Shown here piece by piece: positions 7,225-17,233 of a stretch of 64,000 nt of DNA. How positions within the stretch are numbered: the first letter of the stretch is position 1; every line of letters starts with the position of its first letter. The notes below the pieces were generated by a model that made no database searches, had not been told where the DNA came from, and saw nothing but the letters and a program-made list of their open reading frames with translations. This DNA is from Sphingomonas tagetis. GTDB taxonomy: Bacteria; Pseudomonadota; Alphaproteobacteria; Sphingomonadales; Sphingomonadaceae. The translations under genes were made by a program, and so were the position numbers. The stretch is taken from contig NZ_JAMLDX010000005.1 of assembly GCF_024211275.1 (NCBI RefSeq), forward strand, positions 62,001-126,000. The letters are read 5' to 3'.

Positions 7225-10200
7225 TTGAAGCACCTCGCACGCGCCGCCGCACTCGTCGCTCTGGCGCTCGCGCCGATCGCGGTGTGGGCCGATGCCTCGC
7301 CGCAGGTGGTGCTCGCGACCCCCGGCATCGGCGATGGCGCGATCGAGCGCTTCACGATCCGGTTCAACCAGCCGATGGTGCCGCTGGGCGATCCACGCGC
7401 CGCCGCGCCGGTCAAGGTGACGTGCGCGATCGGCGGCGAGGGGCGCTGGGTCGATCAGCAGACCTTCGTCCATGAATTCGCGTCGCCACTGCCGGGCGGG
7501 ACGGTGTGCGAGCTGACGCTGAACGAGAAGCTCAAGAGCCTCAGCGGCTATGAAGTGACGGGCACGCGGACGTTCAAGGTCGATGCGGGTGGCCCGGTGG
7601 TGAAGGGGCTGTTGCCCTCGCGCTATGGCGGCGAGATCGAAGAGGATCAGGTGTTCTTGGTCGGCACCAACATGCCGGCGACACGCGAATCGATCGCCTC
7701 GGGCGCCTATTGCGCGGTCGAGGGGCTGGGCGAGAAGATTCCGGTCGAAGTGCTGGGCGCCGATGTGCCCGGCAAGCTGATCCAAGACCTCGATCCCGAG
7801 CGCTGGGAGGTTCGGAACTTCCTCGATGATTCGGGGATCGCGCAGACCCTGCCGGCAAAGGCCGAGGACCGGGCGAAGGCGCTGGCCGGCGTCGTCGCGG
7901 TGAAGTGCGGCCGGCCCTTGCCGCCGGGGCGCGACGTCGCGCTGGTGTGGGGGGCGTCGGTGGCGGGCGCAGGCGGCAAGACCGCGGGCGCCGACCAGCG
8001 TTTCGACTTCACCGTGCGCAAGCCGTTCACCGCGCGCTTCGAATGCTCGCGCGTCAATCCGCAGGCGGGCTGCTCGCCGGTGCAGGAGGCGTGGGTGCGC
8101 TTCACCGCGCGGATTCCCAAGGAACTGGCCGAGCAAGTCCGCATCGAACTGCCCGACGGCAAGAAGCTGACGCCCGAGCTCACCGACGACGACAAGCGCG
8201 CCAATACGGTGAGCGATTTGAAGTTCGCGTCGCCGCTACCGGCCTCGACGACCGCCAGGCTGGTGCTGCCGGCGGGGATCAAGGACGAGAGCGGGCGCGT
8301 GCTGGCGAACGCCGAACGCTTCCCGCTGGAGGTGCGCTTCGACGAGGCGCCGCCGCTGGTCAAATTCGCCGCGAGCTTCGGCATCGTCGAGGCGAATGAG
8401 GGTGGCATCCTGCCGGTCACCGTGCGCAACGTCGAACCGGCGTTGCAGGGCAAGAATCTGGCCGTCGCGGGGCAGCACATGCGCGTCGATGCGTCCGATG
8501 GCGTGATCGCCAAGTGGCTGCGCACGATCGAAAAGGCCGACGATTATGAGGTCGACGAGGTCAAGCGCGGCGAAGAGACGATCCGGATCAACCAGACCGG
8601 CGCCAAGCCGATCCTGACGCCCAGGCTGGGCGCGCCGCTCAGCATTGGCCTGCCCGGCAAGGGCAAGGATTTCGAGGTCGTCGGCATTCCGCTCAGGAAA
8701 CCGGGATTCTATGTCGTCGAGCTGGCCTCGCCGCAGCTTGGCCGCGCGCTGCTCGGGCGCGATGCGCCGCGTTATGTCGCGGCGGGCGCGCTGGTCACCA
8801 ACATGGCGGTGCATTTCAAATGGGGACGCGAAGGCTCGCTCGCCTGGGTGACCTCGCTCGACAGCGGCAAGCCGGTCGGCGGCGCGGCGGTCAAGGTGAC
8901 CGACAGCTGCACCGGGCAGGCGCTGGCGACGGGCACGACCGATTCCTCCGGGCGGCTGGCGGTGAATGCGGGGATTCCGCAACCGCAAAGCTGGGGCAGC
9001 TGCGACGCGGATTCGACCGACCATGTGCTGATGATCTCGGCGCGCAAGGGCGACGATATGAGCTTTACGCTGACCGCGTGGGGCGAGGGCATAAGGCCTT
9101 ATGATTTCGACCTGCGCTATGGCTATGAGGCGGCGGGCGAGATCGTCCATACCATCTTCGACCGTGCGCTGGTGCGGCAGGGCGAGAGCGTCAACATGAA
9201 GCATGTGCTGCGCCGCCCGGTAGCGCAGGGCTTCGTGACGCCGGCGGGATTCAGCGGCACGCTGCGGCTGACGCATCGCGGATCGGACACGAAGTTCGAG
9301 CTGCCGCTCAGCATCGACGGCAGCGGGATCGGCGAGACCCGATGGGACGTTCCGCAAGGCGCGCCGATGGGTGATTATGACCTGTTGATCGTGCGGCCGG
9401 CTGCCCCAGCACGCCCCGGAGAGCCGCAGTCGATCGAAGAAGACACGATTTACACCAACCAGTCGATCAAGGTCGACGAATACAAGCTGCCGACGATGAA
9501 GGCGTCGGTGAGCGGGCCGAAGGAAGCGGCGGTCAAGCCGAAGACGCTGCCGCTCGACCTGTTCGCGGGTTATCTGTCAGGCGGCGGGGCGTCGAACCTG
9601 CCGGTCGAGCTGCGCATCGGCTATTATGAGGCGATCCCGCGCCCGTCGGGCTATGACGGCTATACCTTCACCGGCGCGCCGATGGCAGAGGGCACCAAGC
9701 CGATGAACGGCGATGGCGGCGAGGAGAATGTCGCGCTGCCACCGATGCAGACGCTCCCGGTGACGCTCGGCGCGGACGGCACCGCGCGGACCAGCGTGGA
9801 CGTGCCGCAGACGCTGACCGGCAACAATTCGATGCGCGTCGAGATGGACTATCAGGATGCCAATGGCGAGATCCTGACCGCGTCGCGACGAATCTCGCTT
9901 TACGGCTCGGGCGTGCAGCTCGGCATCAAGACCGATGGCTGGCTGATGAAGGAGGACGATATGCGCCTCCGCTTCGTCGCGCTCGATACCGCGGGCAAGC
10001 CGATCAAGGGGCAGCGGATCAACGTCGCGGTGTACAGCCGCGAGATATTGACCGCGCGGCGGCGGCTGATCGGCGGCTTCTATGCCTATGAGAACAACAT
10101 GCGGACGACCAAGCTGTCCGCGAGTTGCTCGGCGACCACCGACGAACTGGGCCTGGCGCAGTGCCAGGTCGATCCGGGCGCGTCGGGCGAGGTCTATGCC

Positions 10201-13002
10201 GTGGCCAGCACCGCCGATGCGCAGGGCAACACGGCTTACGCGCAGACCTCGGTGTGGCTGGCGGGCGAGGACGACTGGTGGTTCGGCGGCGACAATGGCG
10301 ACCGCATGGACGTGGTACCCGAGAAACAGGATTACGCCTCGACCGACACCGCGCGCTTCCAGGTGCGCATGCCGTTCCGCGAGGCGACCGCGCTGGTGAC
10401 GGTCGAGCGCGAGGGCGTGCTGTCGAGCTTCGTCACGACGCTGTCGGGCGACAATCCGGTGGTCGAGGTGCCGCTGAAGGGCGTGTACGCGCCCGACGTC
10501 TATGTCTCGGTGATGGCGGTGCGCGGGCGCATCGGCGGGTGGAAATTGTGGTGGGCCGACCTCGCGCGCAAATGGGGGCTGCCCTTCTTCTCGCGCGAGG
10601 GCGCATCGCCGACCGCGACGGTCGATCTCGCCAAGCCGAGCTTCCGGCTGGGTATCGCCAAGGTGAAAGTGGGCTGGGAAGGCCACCGCATGGCCGTGAG
10701 CGTCAAGGCCGACCGCGAACGCTATGCCGCGCGCGAAACGGCCAAGGTCGCCTTGCAGGTCAAGAATCCGGACGGCAGCGCGGCGCCGAGCGCGGACGTG
10801 GCGTTCGTCGCTGTGGACGAGGCGCTGTTGCAGCTCGCGCCCAACGAAAGCTGGGATGTGCTGACGGCGATGATGGGCGACCGGCCGATCTCGGTGGTCA
10901 CCGCGACCGCGCAGACGCAGGTGGTCGGCAAGCGGCATTATGGGCGCAAGGCGGTCGAGGCCGGCGGCGGCGGTGGCGGCGACCTGTCGGCGCTCAACCG
11001 CGAGAACTTCCAGCCGGTGTTGCTGTGGAAGGGCAAGGTGCCGCTGGACGCGCAGGGACAGGCGAGCGTCGACGTGCCGCTGAGCGACGCGCTGACCTCG
11101 TTCAAGCTGGTCGCGATCGCATTGGACGGCAAGGGGCAGGCGTTCGGGACGGGCGAGACGAACATTCGCAGCGCGCAGGATCTGAGCATCTTCGCGGGCA
11201 TTCCGCCCTTGGTGCGTGACGGCGATTTCTTCTCGGCGGGCTTCACGCTGCGCAACGGCTCGAACAAGCCGATGAAGGTGACCGCGAGCGTCGAATTGTC
11301 GCCCAAGGTCGCCGAAGGGCGGGACCTGACGGTCGAGATCCCGGCCGGCGGCGCGGTGCCGATCGCGTGGAACCTGACCGCGCCGCAGGGCTTCGACAAG
11401 CTCCAGTGGAAGGTGACGGCGAAGGACGCGAGCGGCAAGGCGGCGGACGCGATCACCGTGAGCCAGGAAATCGCGCCGGCGGTGCCGGTCGAAACCTGGG
11501 CGGCGTCGCTGGTGCGCGTCGGCGAGGGCGGGCCGGTGACGATCGCGCCGCCGGCGGGGGCGCTGCCGGGCCTAGGCAACGTCACCGTGCAGCTGACCGA
11601 CACGCTGTCCCCGCCGTTGCAGGGCGTGCGCGACTATATGTCGGCCTATCCCTATGGCTGTTTCGAGCAGCGCACGTCGAAGGCGGTCGCGCTGGGCGAT
11701 ACCGGGGCGTGGAACCGCCTGGCGGGCGAGATGCCGGTCTATCTGGATAGCGATGGGCTGCTGAAGTATTTCCCGTCGGACAATCTGCGCGGGTCGGAGG
11801 CGCTGACCAGCTACATCCTGTCGATCACGGCGGAAGCGGGACTGCCGGTGCCGGACGGGCCGCGCGGACGCATGATCGAGGCGCTGAAAGCGGTGCTCGA
11901 CGGGCGGCTGCGGCACGACGAATATGGCGATGTCCGCTTGCAGAAAGTCGCAGCCTTCGCGGCGCTGGCCCGGCAAGGCGCGGCGAGTGCCGCCATGCTC
12001 GGTCAGCTCGGGATCACACCGCAGGATATGCCGACCTCGTCGCTTGCCGATTATATCGCGGCATTGGGCAAGGTCGCGGGACTCGCCAATGGTGCGCAGC
12101 TACGCGCGGCGGCGGAGGGCGAGTTGAAGAAGCGGCTCGTCTATGAGGGCACGCGGATCGACCTGTCCGACAGCGCCAATTCGCCATGGTGGCTGATGGC
12201 GTCGGGCGATGAGGCGGTGATGAAGGCGCTGGCGGCGACGCTCGGCCGGCCCTCGTTCGCGGGCGAGGGTCCGAAGATGATGGTCGGCGCGGCACTTCGC
12301 CAGCAGCGCGGGCATTGGGACACGACCACGGCGAATGCCTGGGGCGTGGTCGCGGCGCGGCGGTTCCAGTCGCTTTATCCGGCGACGGCGGTGGCGGGGA
12401 TCACCACCGCTTCGCGGGGCGGGCAGAGCGTGACGCGCAGCTGGCCGCTGCCCGATCCGGAGCGGTCGTTCGTGTTCGCGCTGCCCAGGGCGCAGGCGCC
12501 GCTGACGCTGAGCCAGTCCGGTGGCGCCGGGCCGTGGGCGATGGTGCAGGTGCGCGCCGCGGTGCCGCTCACGCAACCGCTCAGCGCCGGCTACACGCTG
12601 ACCAGGAAGACCGAGGTCGTGCAGGCCAAGACGCAGGGCGTGCTGACGCGCGGCGATGTGATCCGCGTGACGCTGACCGTGGTGGCGACCGCCGACCGCA
12701 GCTGGGTGGTGATCAACGATCCGGTCCCGGCGGGCGCGACGGTGATCGGCTCGCTCGGCGGACAGTCGGAGATGCTGGCCGAGGGCTCGGGCAGCGGCGG
12801 CGCGAGCTATGTCGAGCGCGGGCGCGATGCCTGGCGCGGCTATTTCGCTTGGCTCCCGCGCGGGACGCACAGCGTGAGCTATACGATGCGGCTCAACGCG
12901 GCGGGCCGGTTGCAGCTGCCGCCATCGAGGGTCGAGGCGATGTACTCGCCCGAGATCCGCGCGGCAGTGCCGAACGCGGCGATGGTGGTGGCGCAGCGGT
13001 GA
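7225..13002 (+). CDS. yfhM: Bacterial alpha-2-macroglobulin (YfhM type)
   Basis: A 1925-residue periplasmic protease-trapping protein. TTG 7225 is chosen because a GGGGGGAGGG site lies just upstream and translation from there gives a clean signal peptide (LARAAALVALALAPIAVWA, cleavage before DASPQ); no ATG near the signal peptide fits. MG-type beta domains run through residues about 30-1150. The thioester motif CFEQ is at 1479-1482 (YPYGCFEQ), so this is the thioester-containing class that covalently traps attacking proteases. pbpC follows one base after its stop, the classic pairing in which the macroglobulin guards the periplasm during wall repair. There is no lipobox Cys, so it is probably soluble rather than anchored, unlike the E. 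coli lipoprotein. Confidence 0.93.
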   Translation: MKHLARAAALVALALAPIAVWADASPQVVLATPGIGDGAIERFTIRFNQPMVPLGDPRAAAPVKVTCAIGGEGRWVDQQTFVHEFASPLPGGTVCELTLNEKLKSLSGYEVTGTRTFKVDAGGPVVKGLLPSRYGGEIEEDQVFLVGTNMPATRESIASGAYCAVEGLGEKIPVEVLGADVPGKLIQDLDPERWEVRNFLDDSGIAQTLPAKAEDRAKALAGVVAVKCGRPLPPGRDVALVWGASVAGAGGKTAGADQRFDFTVRKPFTARFECSRVNPQAGCSPVQEAWVRFTARIPKELAEQVRIELPDGKKLTPELTDDDKRANTVSDLKFASPLPASTTARLVLPAGIKDESGRVLANAERFPLEVRFDEAPPLVKFAASFGIVEANEGGILPVTVRNVEPALQGKNLAVAGQHMRVDASDGVIAKWLRTIEKADDYEVDEVKRGEETIRINQTGAKPILTPRLGAPLSIGLPGKGKDFEVVGIPLRKPGFYVVELASPQLGRALLGRDAPRYVAAGALVTNMAVHFKWGREGSLAWVTSLDSGKPVGGAAVKVTDSCTGQALATGTTDSSGRLAVNAGIPQPQSWGSCDADSTDHVLMISARKGDDMSFTLTAWGEGIRPYDFDLRYGYEAAGEIVHTIFDRALVRQGESVNMKHVLRRPVAQGFVTPAGFSGTLRLTHRGSDTKFELPLSIDGSGIGETRWDVPQGAPMGDYDLLIVRPAAPARPGEPQSIEEDTIYTNQSIKVDEYKLPTMKASVSGPKEAAVKPKTLPLDLFAGYLSGGGASNLPVELRIGYYEAIPRPSGYDGYTFTGAPMAEGTKPMNGDGGEENVALPPMQTLPVTLGADGTARTSVDVPQTLTGNNSMRVEMDYQDANGEILTASRRISLYGSGVQLGIKTDGWLMKEDDMRLRFVALDTAGKPIKGQRINVAVYSREILTARRRLIGGFYAYENNMRTTKLSASCSATTDELGLAQCQVDPGASGEVYAVASTADAQGNTAYAQTSVWLAGEDDWWFGGDNGDRMDVVPEKQDYASTDTARFQVRMPFREATALVTVEREGVLSSFVTTLSGDNPVVEVPLKGVYAPDVYVSVMAVRGRIGGWKLWWADLARKWGLPFFSREGASPTATVDLAKPSFRLGIAKVKVGWEGHRMAVSVKADRERYAARETAKVALQVKNPDGSAAPSADVAFVAVDEALLQLAPNESWDVLTAMMGDRPISVVTATAQTQVVGKRHYGRKAVEAGGGGGGDLSALNRENFQPVLLWKGKVPLDAQGQASVDVPLSDALTSFKLVAIALDGKGQAFGTGETNIRSAQDLSIFAGIPPLVRDGDFFSAGFTLRNGSNKPMKVTASVELSPKVAEGRDLTVEIPAGGAVPIAWNLTAPQGFDKLQWKVTAKDASGKAADAITVSQEIAPAVPVETWAASLVRVGEGGPVTIAPPAGALPGLGNVTVQLTDTLSPPLQGVRDYMSAYPYGCFEQRTSKAVALGDTGAWNRLAGEMPVYLDSDGLLKYFPSDNLRGSEALTSYILSITAEAGLPVPDGPRGRMIEALKAVLDGRLRHDEYGDVRLQKVAAFAALARQGAASAAMLGQLGITPQDMPTSSLADYIAALGKVAGLANGAQLRAAAEGELKKRLVYEGTRIDLSDSANSPWWLMASGDEAVMKALAATLGRPSFAGEGPKMMVGAALRQQRGHWDTTTANAWGVVAARRFQSLYPATAVAGITTASRGGQSVTRSWPLPDPERSFVFALPRAQAPLTLSQSGGAGPWAMVQVRAAVPLTQPLSAGYTLTRKTEVVQAKTQGVLTRGDVIRVTLTVVATADRSWVVINDPVPAGATVIGSLGGQSEMLAEGSGSGGASYVERGRDAWRGYFAWLPRGTHSVSYTMRLNAAGRLQLPPSRVEAMYSPEIRAAVPNAAMVVAQR

Positions 13003-13003
13003 G

Positions 13004-15208
13004 GTGAGCGAACGCTTGTGGAGTGTGCTGCGTAACGCCGTCGGTCATATGCGGAATGCATGGACGCGCTTCGAAGCAACCACCCATCGCGCCTGGTGGA
13101 GCGGCCCGCGCATCGTCATCGCGGCGGTGCTGGGGATCGGCGCGCTCTACGCCGTTTCCAGCTACGCCACGCTGCCGCCGCCCTTGCCGTCGCACCGCGC
13201 GACCATGGCGGCGTGGAAGCCCTCCGAGGCGTGGCTGTACGACCGCGACGGGCGGCTGCTCGACAGCTCGCGAGTCGATTTCGCGGCGCGGCGGCTGGCA
13301 TGGACGCCGCTGGACAAGGTCGCGCCCGATGCCGTGGGGGTGCTGGTCGCGGCGGAGGACCGGCGGTTTCGCGACCATGACGGGATCGACTGGTGGTCGG
13401 TCGCCGGGTCGATTCGCGACCGGATCGAGGGCAAGCGCGCGCGGGGGGCTTCGACGCTGTCGATGCAGGTCGCGGCCTATCTCGCGCCCGATCTCGCCGC
13501 GCCGGGATCGCGCAGCTGGCTCGACAAATTGCGCCAGATGCGCGCCGGCGCGGAGCTCGAGCGAGCGTGGTCGAAGGACCAGATTCTCGAAGCTTATCTC
13601 AACCTCGCCGGGTTTCGCGGTGAGGCACAGGGGATCGGCGCGGCGGCGCTCGGGCTGTTCGGCAAGACGCCCGATGCGCTGACGCGCGACGACGGACTGT
13701 TGCTCGCTGCGTTGTTGCCCAATCCCGGCGCAAGCGCGGGAGAGGTGGCGCGGCGGGCCTGCGCCTTGTCGAAAGAAGCCGATTGCGCGCGTTTCCCCGG
13801 CGCGGTGGCGTCGATGCTGGGTCCGGCTCGCAGCCTGGCGCTCGATCCGGGGCTGGCGCCGCATCTGTCGAACAAGCTGCTGACCGAGCCGGGCGTCAGG
13901 GTTGCGACGACGATCGACCTGCGCATCCAGCGGCTCGCGAGCCGCGCGCTGCGGCGGCAATTGATCGGGCTGGGCGGAACGCGCGCACGCGACGGGGCGG
14001 TGGTGGTGGCGGACAATGCCACCGGCGAAATCCTCGCCTGGGTCGGCGGGATCGGCGGGGCATCGACGGCGCCGTCGGTCGATGGCGCGTCGAGCTATCG
14101 CCAGGCGGGATCGACGCTGAAGCCCTTTCTCTACGCGCAGGCGATCGAGAAGGGATACCTCACCCCGGCCTCGATCCTCGACGATTCGCCGGTCCAGCTC
14201 GACACCGCGTCGGGCCTGTACGTGCCGCAAAATTACGACCGCGCGTTCAAGGGTCCGGTGAGCGCGCGCGCGGCGCTGGCGGGGTCGCTCAACGTGCCGG
14301 CGGTGCGCACCTTGCTTTTGACCGGGGTCGAGCCGTTCCGCGACCGGCTGTGGGATACCGGCTATCGCGGGCTGACCGAAAGCGGCGAATATTATGGCTA
14401 CAGCCTTGCGCTCGGTTCGGCCGAAGTGACGCTGGTCGAACAGGTCGCGGCGTATCGCAGCCTCGCGCTCGGCGGGCTCTGGCGCGCGCTGCACGTTCGC
14501 AAGGGCGAAAAGGCGCCGCCGTCGCGCACCACGACCACGCCGCAGGCCGCGTGGCTGGTCGCCGACATGCTCGCCGATGCCAATGCGCGGGCAGGTACGT
14601 TCGGGATGGAATCGGCGCTGCGGCTGCCCTTTTGGGCAGCGGTCAAGACCGGCACCTCGAAGGCGATGCGCGACAATTGGTGCGTGGGGTTCAGCGATCG
14701 CTACACCGTCGGCGTATGGGTCGGGAATCTCGAGGGCGATCCGATGCGCGCGGTGTCGGGCACCAGCGGCGCGGCGCCGGTGTGGCGCGACGTGATGATG
14801 GCGCTTCATGCCGGGCAGCCGGGGCGAGCGCTGCCGATGCCGCGCGGTATCGAGGCGCGGACGATCAGCTTCGAGAACGGCATCGAACAGCCACGCCGCG
14901 AATATTTCCTCGCCGGCACGGGCATGACCCGCATCGCCGCCGCGCCTGCCCTGTCACGCCGGGCGAAGATCGTCAGCCCGGTGTCGGGCAGCGTCTATGC
15001 GCTCGATCCCGATATCCCGGTCGAGCGGCAGCGCATGGCGATTTCGGTGTCGGGCGAGGTCACGGGCCACCGGCTGCTGCTCGACGGGCGTGATCTCGGT
15101 GCTGCCGATTCGCGGCCGATGGTGCTGGCCGGACCCGGGCAGCATAAGCTGCGGCTGATCGCGCCGGGCGGACGAGTCGTGGATCAAATCCTGTTCACGG
15201 TCAGATGA
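13004..15208 (+). CDS. pbpC: Penicillin-binding protein 1C (PbpC)
   Basis: A 734-residue bifunctional peptidoglycan synthase, inner-membrane anchored by one segment at about residues 36-54. The glycosyltransferase domain (GT51, about 75-270) has catalytic Glu118 in AAEDRRFRDHDG and GASTLSMQ. The transpeptidase domain carries Ser370-T-L-K, Ser428-L-N and Lys548-T-G-T-S. The C-terminal 90 residues fit the BiPBP_C domain characteristic of PBP1C. It starts at GTG 13004, one base after the alpha-2-macroglobulin stop, so the pair is co-transcribed. All catalytic motifs are intact. Confidence 0.95.
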   Translation: MSERLWSVLRNAVGHMRNAWTRFEATTHRAWWSGPRIVIAAVLGIGALYAVSSYATLPPPLPSHRATMAAWKPSEAWLYDRDGRLLDSSRVDFAARRLAWTPLDKVAPDAVGVLVAAEDRRFRDHDGIDWWSVAGSIRDRIEGKRARGASTLSMQVAAYLAPDLAAPGSRSWLDKLRQMRAGAELERAWSKDQILEAYLNLAGFRGEAQGIGAAALGLFGKTPDALTRDDGLLLAALLPNPGASAGEVARRACALSKEADCARFPGAVASMLGPARSLALDPGLAPHLSNKLLTEPGVRVATTIDLRIQRLASRALRRQLIGLGGTRARDGAVVVADNATGEILAWVGGIGGASTAPSVDGASSYRQAGSTLKPFLYAQAIEKGYLTPASILDDSPVQLDTASGLYVPQNYDRAFKGPVSARAALAGSLNVPAVRTLLLTGVEPFRDRLWDTGYRGLTESGEYYGYSLALGSAEVTLVEQVAAYRSLALGGLWRALHVRKGEKAPPSRTTTTPQAAWLVADMLADANARAGTFGMESALRLPFWAAVKTGTSKAMRDNWCVGFSDRYTVGVWVGNLEGDPMRAVSGTSGAAPVWRDVMMALHAGQPGRALPMPRGIEARTISFENGIEQPRREYFLAGTGMTRIAAAPALSRRAKIVSPVSGSVYALDPDIPVERQRMAISVSGEVTGHRLLLDGRDLGAADSRPMVLAGPGQHKLRLIAPGGRVVDQILFTVR

Positions 15209-15384
15209 ACGGAAAGACGCCGGGCGCGCACCGCCAGCCCGCGGCTCACCAGAAGTTGCCACAGAGTCACAGGTCGGCAGCAAATGCGCCCGGCGCCAGC
15301 CGCAACGGACACGTGATAGAACCAAAGTTAATCATGTGCGTTGCGGTGTTCGGTCCTAATCCCTTTCGGGACCGGCTTCGTATT

Positions 15385-15424
15385 GGCCGCGCCGGCAGCT
15401 TATCCGCCGGCGCGGCCTTCTTTT
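15385..15424 (+). terminator. Rho-independent terminator, + strand
   Basis: GGCCGCGCCGGC (15385-15396) pairs perfectly with 15406-15417 across a 9-base loop and is followed by TTCTTTT. A smaller hairpin (CGGTCC...GGACCG, about 15349-15374) precedes it. It ends transcription of pbpC, about 175 bases downstream, or of an independent short RNA. Confidence 0.8.
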
Positions 15425-15428
15425 CGGG

Positions 15429-15947
15429 TTACCAGAAGAAGTTGCGGATCACCCGGATCACGATGCCGCGGCGGACATCGACCAGCAGCACGTCGTCATA
15501 GTGACGCACCCAGCGCTGGTTGTAGCCGGTCGGCGGCAGGCGGTAGCGCCACGGATCGTTGATGTAATAGCGGCTGCCGAAATATTGCGGCGCGATGCGC
15601 ACGCCCGAACGGAAGCCGTTATAGCGGAACGGCGCGCGCCAGCTGCCGCGGGCATAGGTGCCGCGGTTGCGGTCGCGCCAGCCGCGCCAGTCTTCATTGC
15701 CCCAGCGGCGGTTGCGGTCCTGAACCGAATCGCGCAGGTCGCGGCGGGCATCGCGCACGTCCTCGCGCTCGCGGCGCACGTCACGCGCGCTGCCATAGCG
15801 TTCGGCACGGCGCAGTTCGCGCTGCTCCTCGCGCAGGTCCTCACGGTCGCGGCGGACCTCGCGGGTCGTCTGGGCGATCGCAGCCGGCGCCATCGCGGGC
15901 ATCGCCACGGCGGCCATCAGCGCGGTCAGCATGAGTTTCTTCTTCAT
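15429..15947 (-). CDS. RcnB-family exported protein
   Basis: A 172-residue protein. ATG 15947 has a strong AAGGAGGAGC site and gives a clear signal peptide (KKKLMLTALMAAVAMPAMAPAAIAQ). The mature protein has a long Arg/Asp/Glu-rich helix (residues about 25-85), then a C-terminal domain ending in a segment typical of RcnB/YohN proteins (WVRHYDDVLLVDVRRGIVIRV). E. coli RcnB is a periplasmic nickel/cobalt homeostasis factor, but in sphingomonads the family is expanded and mostly uncharacterised, so metal binding is not assumed. The charged helix may contact peptidoglycan or lipopolysaccharide. Confidence 0.85.
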   Translation of the reverse strand: MKKKLMLTALMAAVAMPAMAPAAIAQTTREVRRDREDLREEQRELRRAERYGSARDVRREREDVRDARRDLRDSVQDRNRRWGNEDWRGWRDRNRGTYARGSWRAPFRYNGFRSGVRIAPQYFGSRYYINDPWRYRLPPTGYNQRWVRHYDDVLLVDVRRGIVIRVIRNFFW

Positions 15948-16091
15948 CTTGCTCCTCCTTCGAGTCGCACCGGGGAGATCGCCCGGCGTCAAACATCCTC
16001 TATCCCCCGGCGACTGAACGCCCGGGGAATGAGGCTGTAAGCGAAATGAAAGCCAAGAGTTCCGAGTTCGTGACGAATCCGGAACGAATTT

Positions 16092-16562
16092 TTACGGCCC
16101 GTCGGGTCCCGGTCCGCCCGCGCCCGGCGCGCCGACCGTGCCGATATTGCCGAACAGATCCTCGAAGAAGCCGCGCTCGCGGCCCAGCGTCGGGGTCTTC
16201 TTGTCCGACGGGTTGATCGACGCGACCTGCTCCACGCCGGTACGGGTCACTTCGCTCACCGTGCCCTGCGCGTCGAAGCGGATACGCAGCGCGGTCTGCG
16301 CCTTCGCCTTGGGGTCGTTGAAGGCATAATTGCGGCTGTCGCGGCCGATATAATACCACTCGCCCTCGTTGAACTGGCTGGTCAGCGTCGGTTTGCCGAG
16401 CGTCGCCAGCACCGACTGGCGATTGTCGACGCCGACCTGAACCGAGTTCACCAGGTCCGCATCGACGACATAGCCCTGATAGCTGCGCAGCGGCGCGCAG
16501 GCGCCCGCGCCCAGCAGGGCGAGGCCCGCGGCAGCGGTGAACACGAAACGGGCGGAAATCAT
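16092..16562 (-). CDS. bamE: Outer-membrane assembly lipoprotein BamE (SmpA/OmlA)
   Basis: A 156-residue lipoprotein of the BAM complex that inserts beta-barrel proteins. The signal peptide FVFTAAAGLALLGAGACAP puts the lipidated Cys at about residue 22. The SmpA/OmlA core follows: VQVGVDNRQSVLATLGKPT, then FNEGEWYYIGRDSR, matching the family signature. The C-terminal 40 residues (Gly/Pro-rich tail) extend beyond the usual domain, as in other alphaproteobacteria. ATG 16562 begins right before the signal peptide; longer readings add an arginine-rich stretch without merit. It is divergent from the bc1 chaperone gene across 152 bases. Confidence 0.93.
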   Translation of the reverse strand: MISARFVFTAAAGLALLGAGACAPLRSYQGYVVDADLVNSVQVGVDNRQSVLATLGKPTLTSQFNEGEWYYIGRDSRNYAFNDPKAKAQTALRIRFDAQGTVSEVTRTGVEQVASINPSDKKTPTLGRERGFFEDLFGNIGTVGAPGAGGPGPDGP

Positions 16563-16714
16563 TCGGCACTCTCCGAAACGGACACAGACCCCAGTGACGC
16601 GCCCTGAAAGGACTCGGGGGCGGCGCGCATTGCATCGCACGCCATTCGCCTCAATATGCGCGCGCGCCCACTTGAACAAGCGGGGTCGAGCAAGCGGGCA
16701 AATGGAGCGTTAAG

Positions 16715-17233
16715 ATGGGATTGTGGCAGCGATTGGCCGGACGCAAGGCGGAAAACCCCGCCGCGGCGCTCTATGCGGCGGTCGTGGCAACCGGGCGCGA
16801 GCCGGACTGGTATGTCGCGGGCGCCGTGCCCGACAGCGTCGACGGGCGGTTCGACACGATCGCGAGCGTGCTGGCGATCGTCATGCTGCGGCTGGAAGCC
16901 GAGCCGACTCAGGCGGCGGCCGAGGCGTCCGCGCGGCTGGTCGAATGCTTTGTCGAGGATATGGACGGCCAGCTGCGCCAGTTCGGCGTCGGCGACGTCG
17001 TCGTCGGCAAGCGGGTCGGCAAGATCATGGGGCTCGTCGGCGGGCGGCTCGGCGCCTATCGCGACGGGCTGGCGGGTGTGGCGAGTTTCGAGGACGCGCT
17101 GCTGCGCAACCTCTATCGTGGCGAACATCCGGGTGAGGCGGCACTGGCGCATAGTGCGGGCCGGCTGCGCGCGCTGCACGCGGCGTTGGCGGAGGTCGAG
17201 CTGGATGCGCTGCTGGCGGGGCGGCTTGCGTGA
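16715..17233 (+). CDS. Ubiquinol-cytochrome c chaperone (CBP3 family)
   Basis: A 172-residue cytoplasmic protein of the Ubiq_cyt_C_chap family, which in mitochondria (Cbp3) helps cytochrome b mature and the bc1 complex assemble. Family features are AALYAAVVATGREPDWY near the start, FDTIASVLAIVMLRL, and the C-terminal VECFVEDMDGQLRQFGVGD with the following GKRVGKIMG. ATG 16715 has GGAG ten bases upstream. Its stop overlaps the GTG start of the DUF177 gene; this pairing is frequent in sphingomonads. Confidence 0.9.
   Translation: MGLWQRLAGRKAENPAAALYAAVVATGREPDWYVAGAVPDSVDGRFDTIASVLAIVMLRLEAEPTQAAAEASARLVECFVEDMDGQLRQFGVGDVVVGKRVGKIMGLVGGRLGAYRDGLAGVASFEDALLRNLYRGEHPGEAALAHSAGRLRALHAALAEVELDALLAGRLA

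Noticed and set aside
15205..15501. + strand frame across the pbpC terminator
   Set aside because: Runs through a strong terminator hairpin and antisense into the rcnB-like gene; no motif.
15948..16091. EcfG-type general stress promoter (GGAAC ...) before the rcnB-like gene
   Set aside because: A GGAAC is present, but the -10 region (GCTT) departs from the CGTT-type consensus at the expected spacing.
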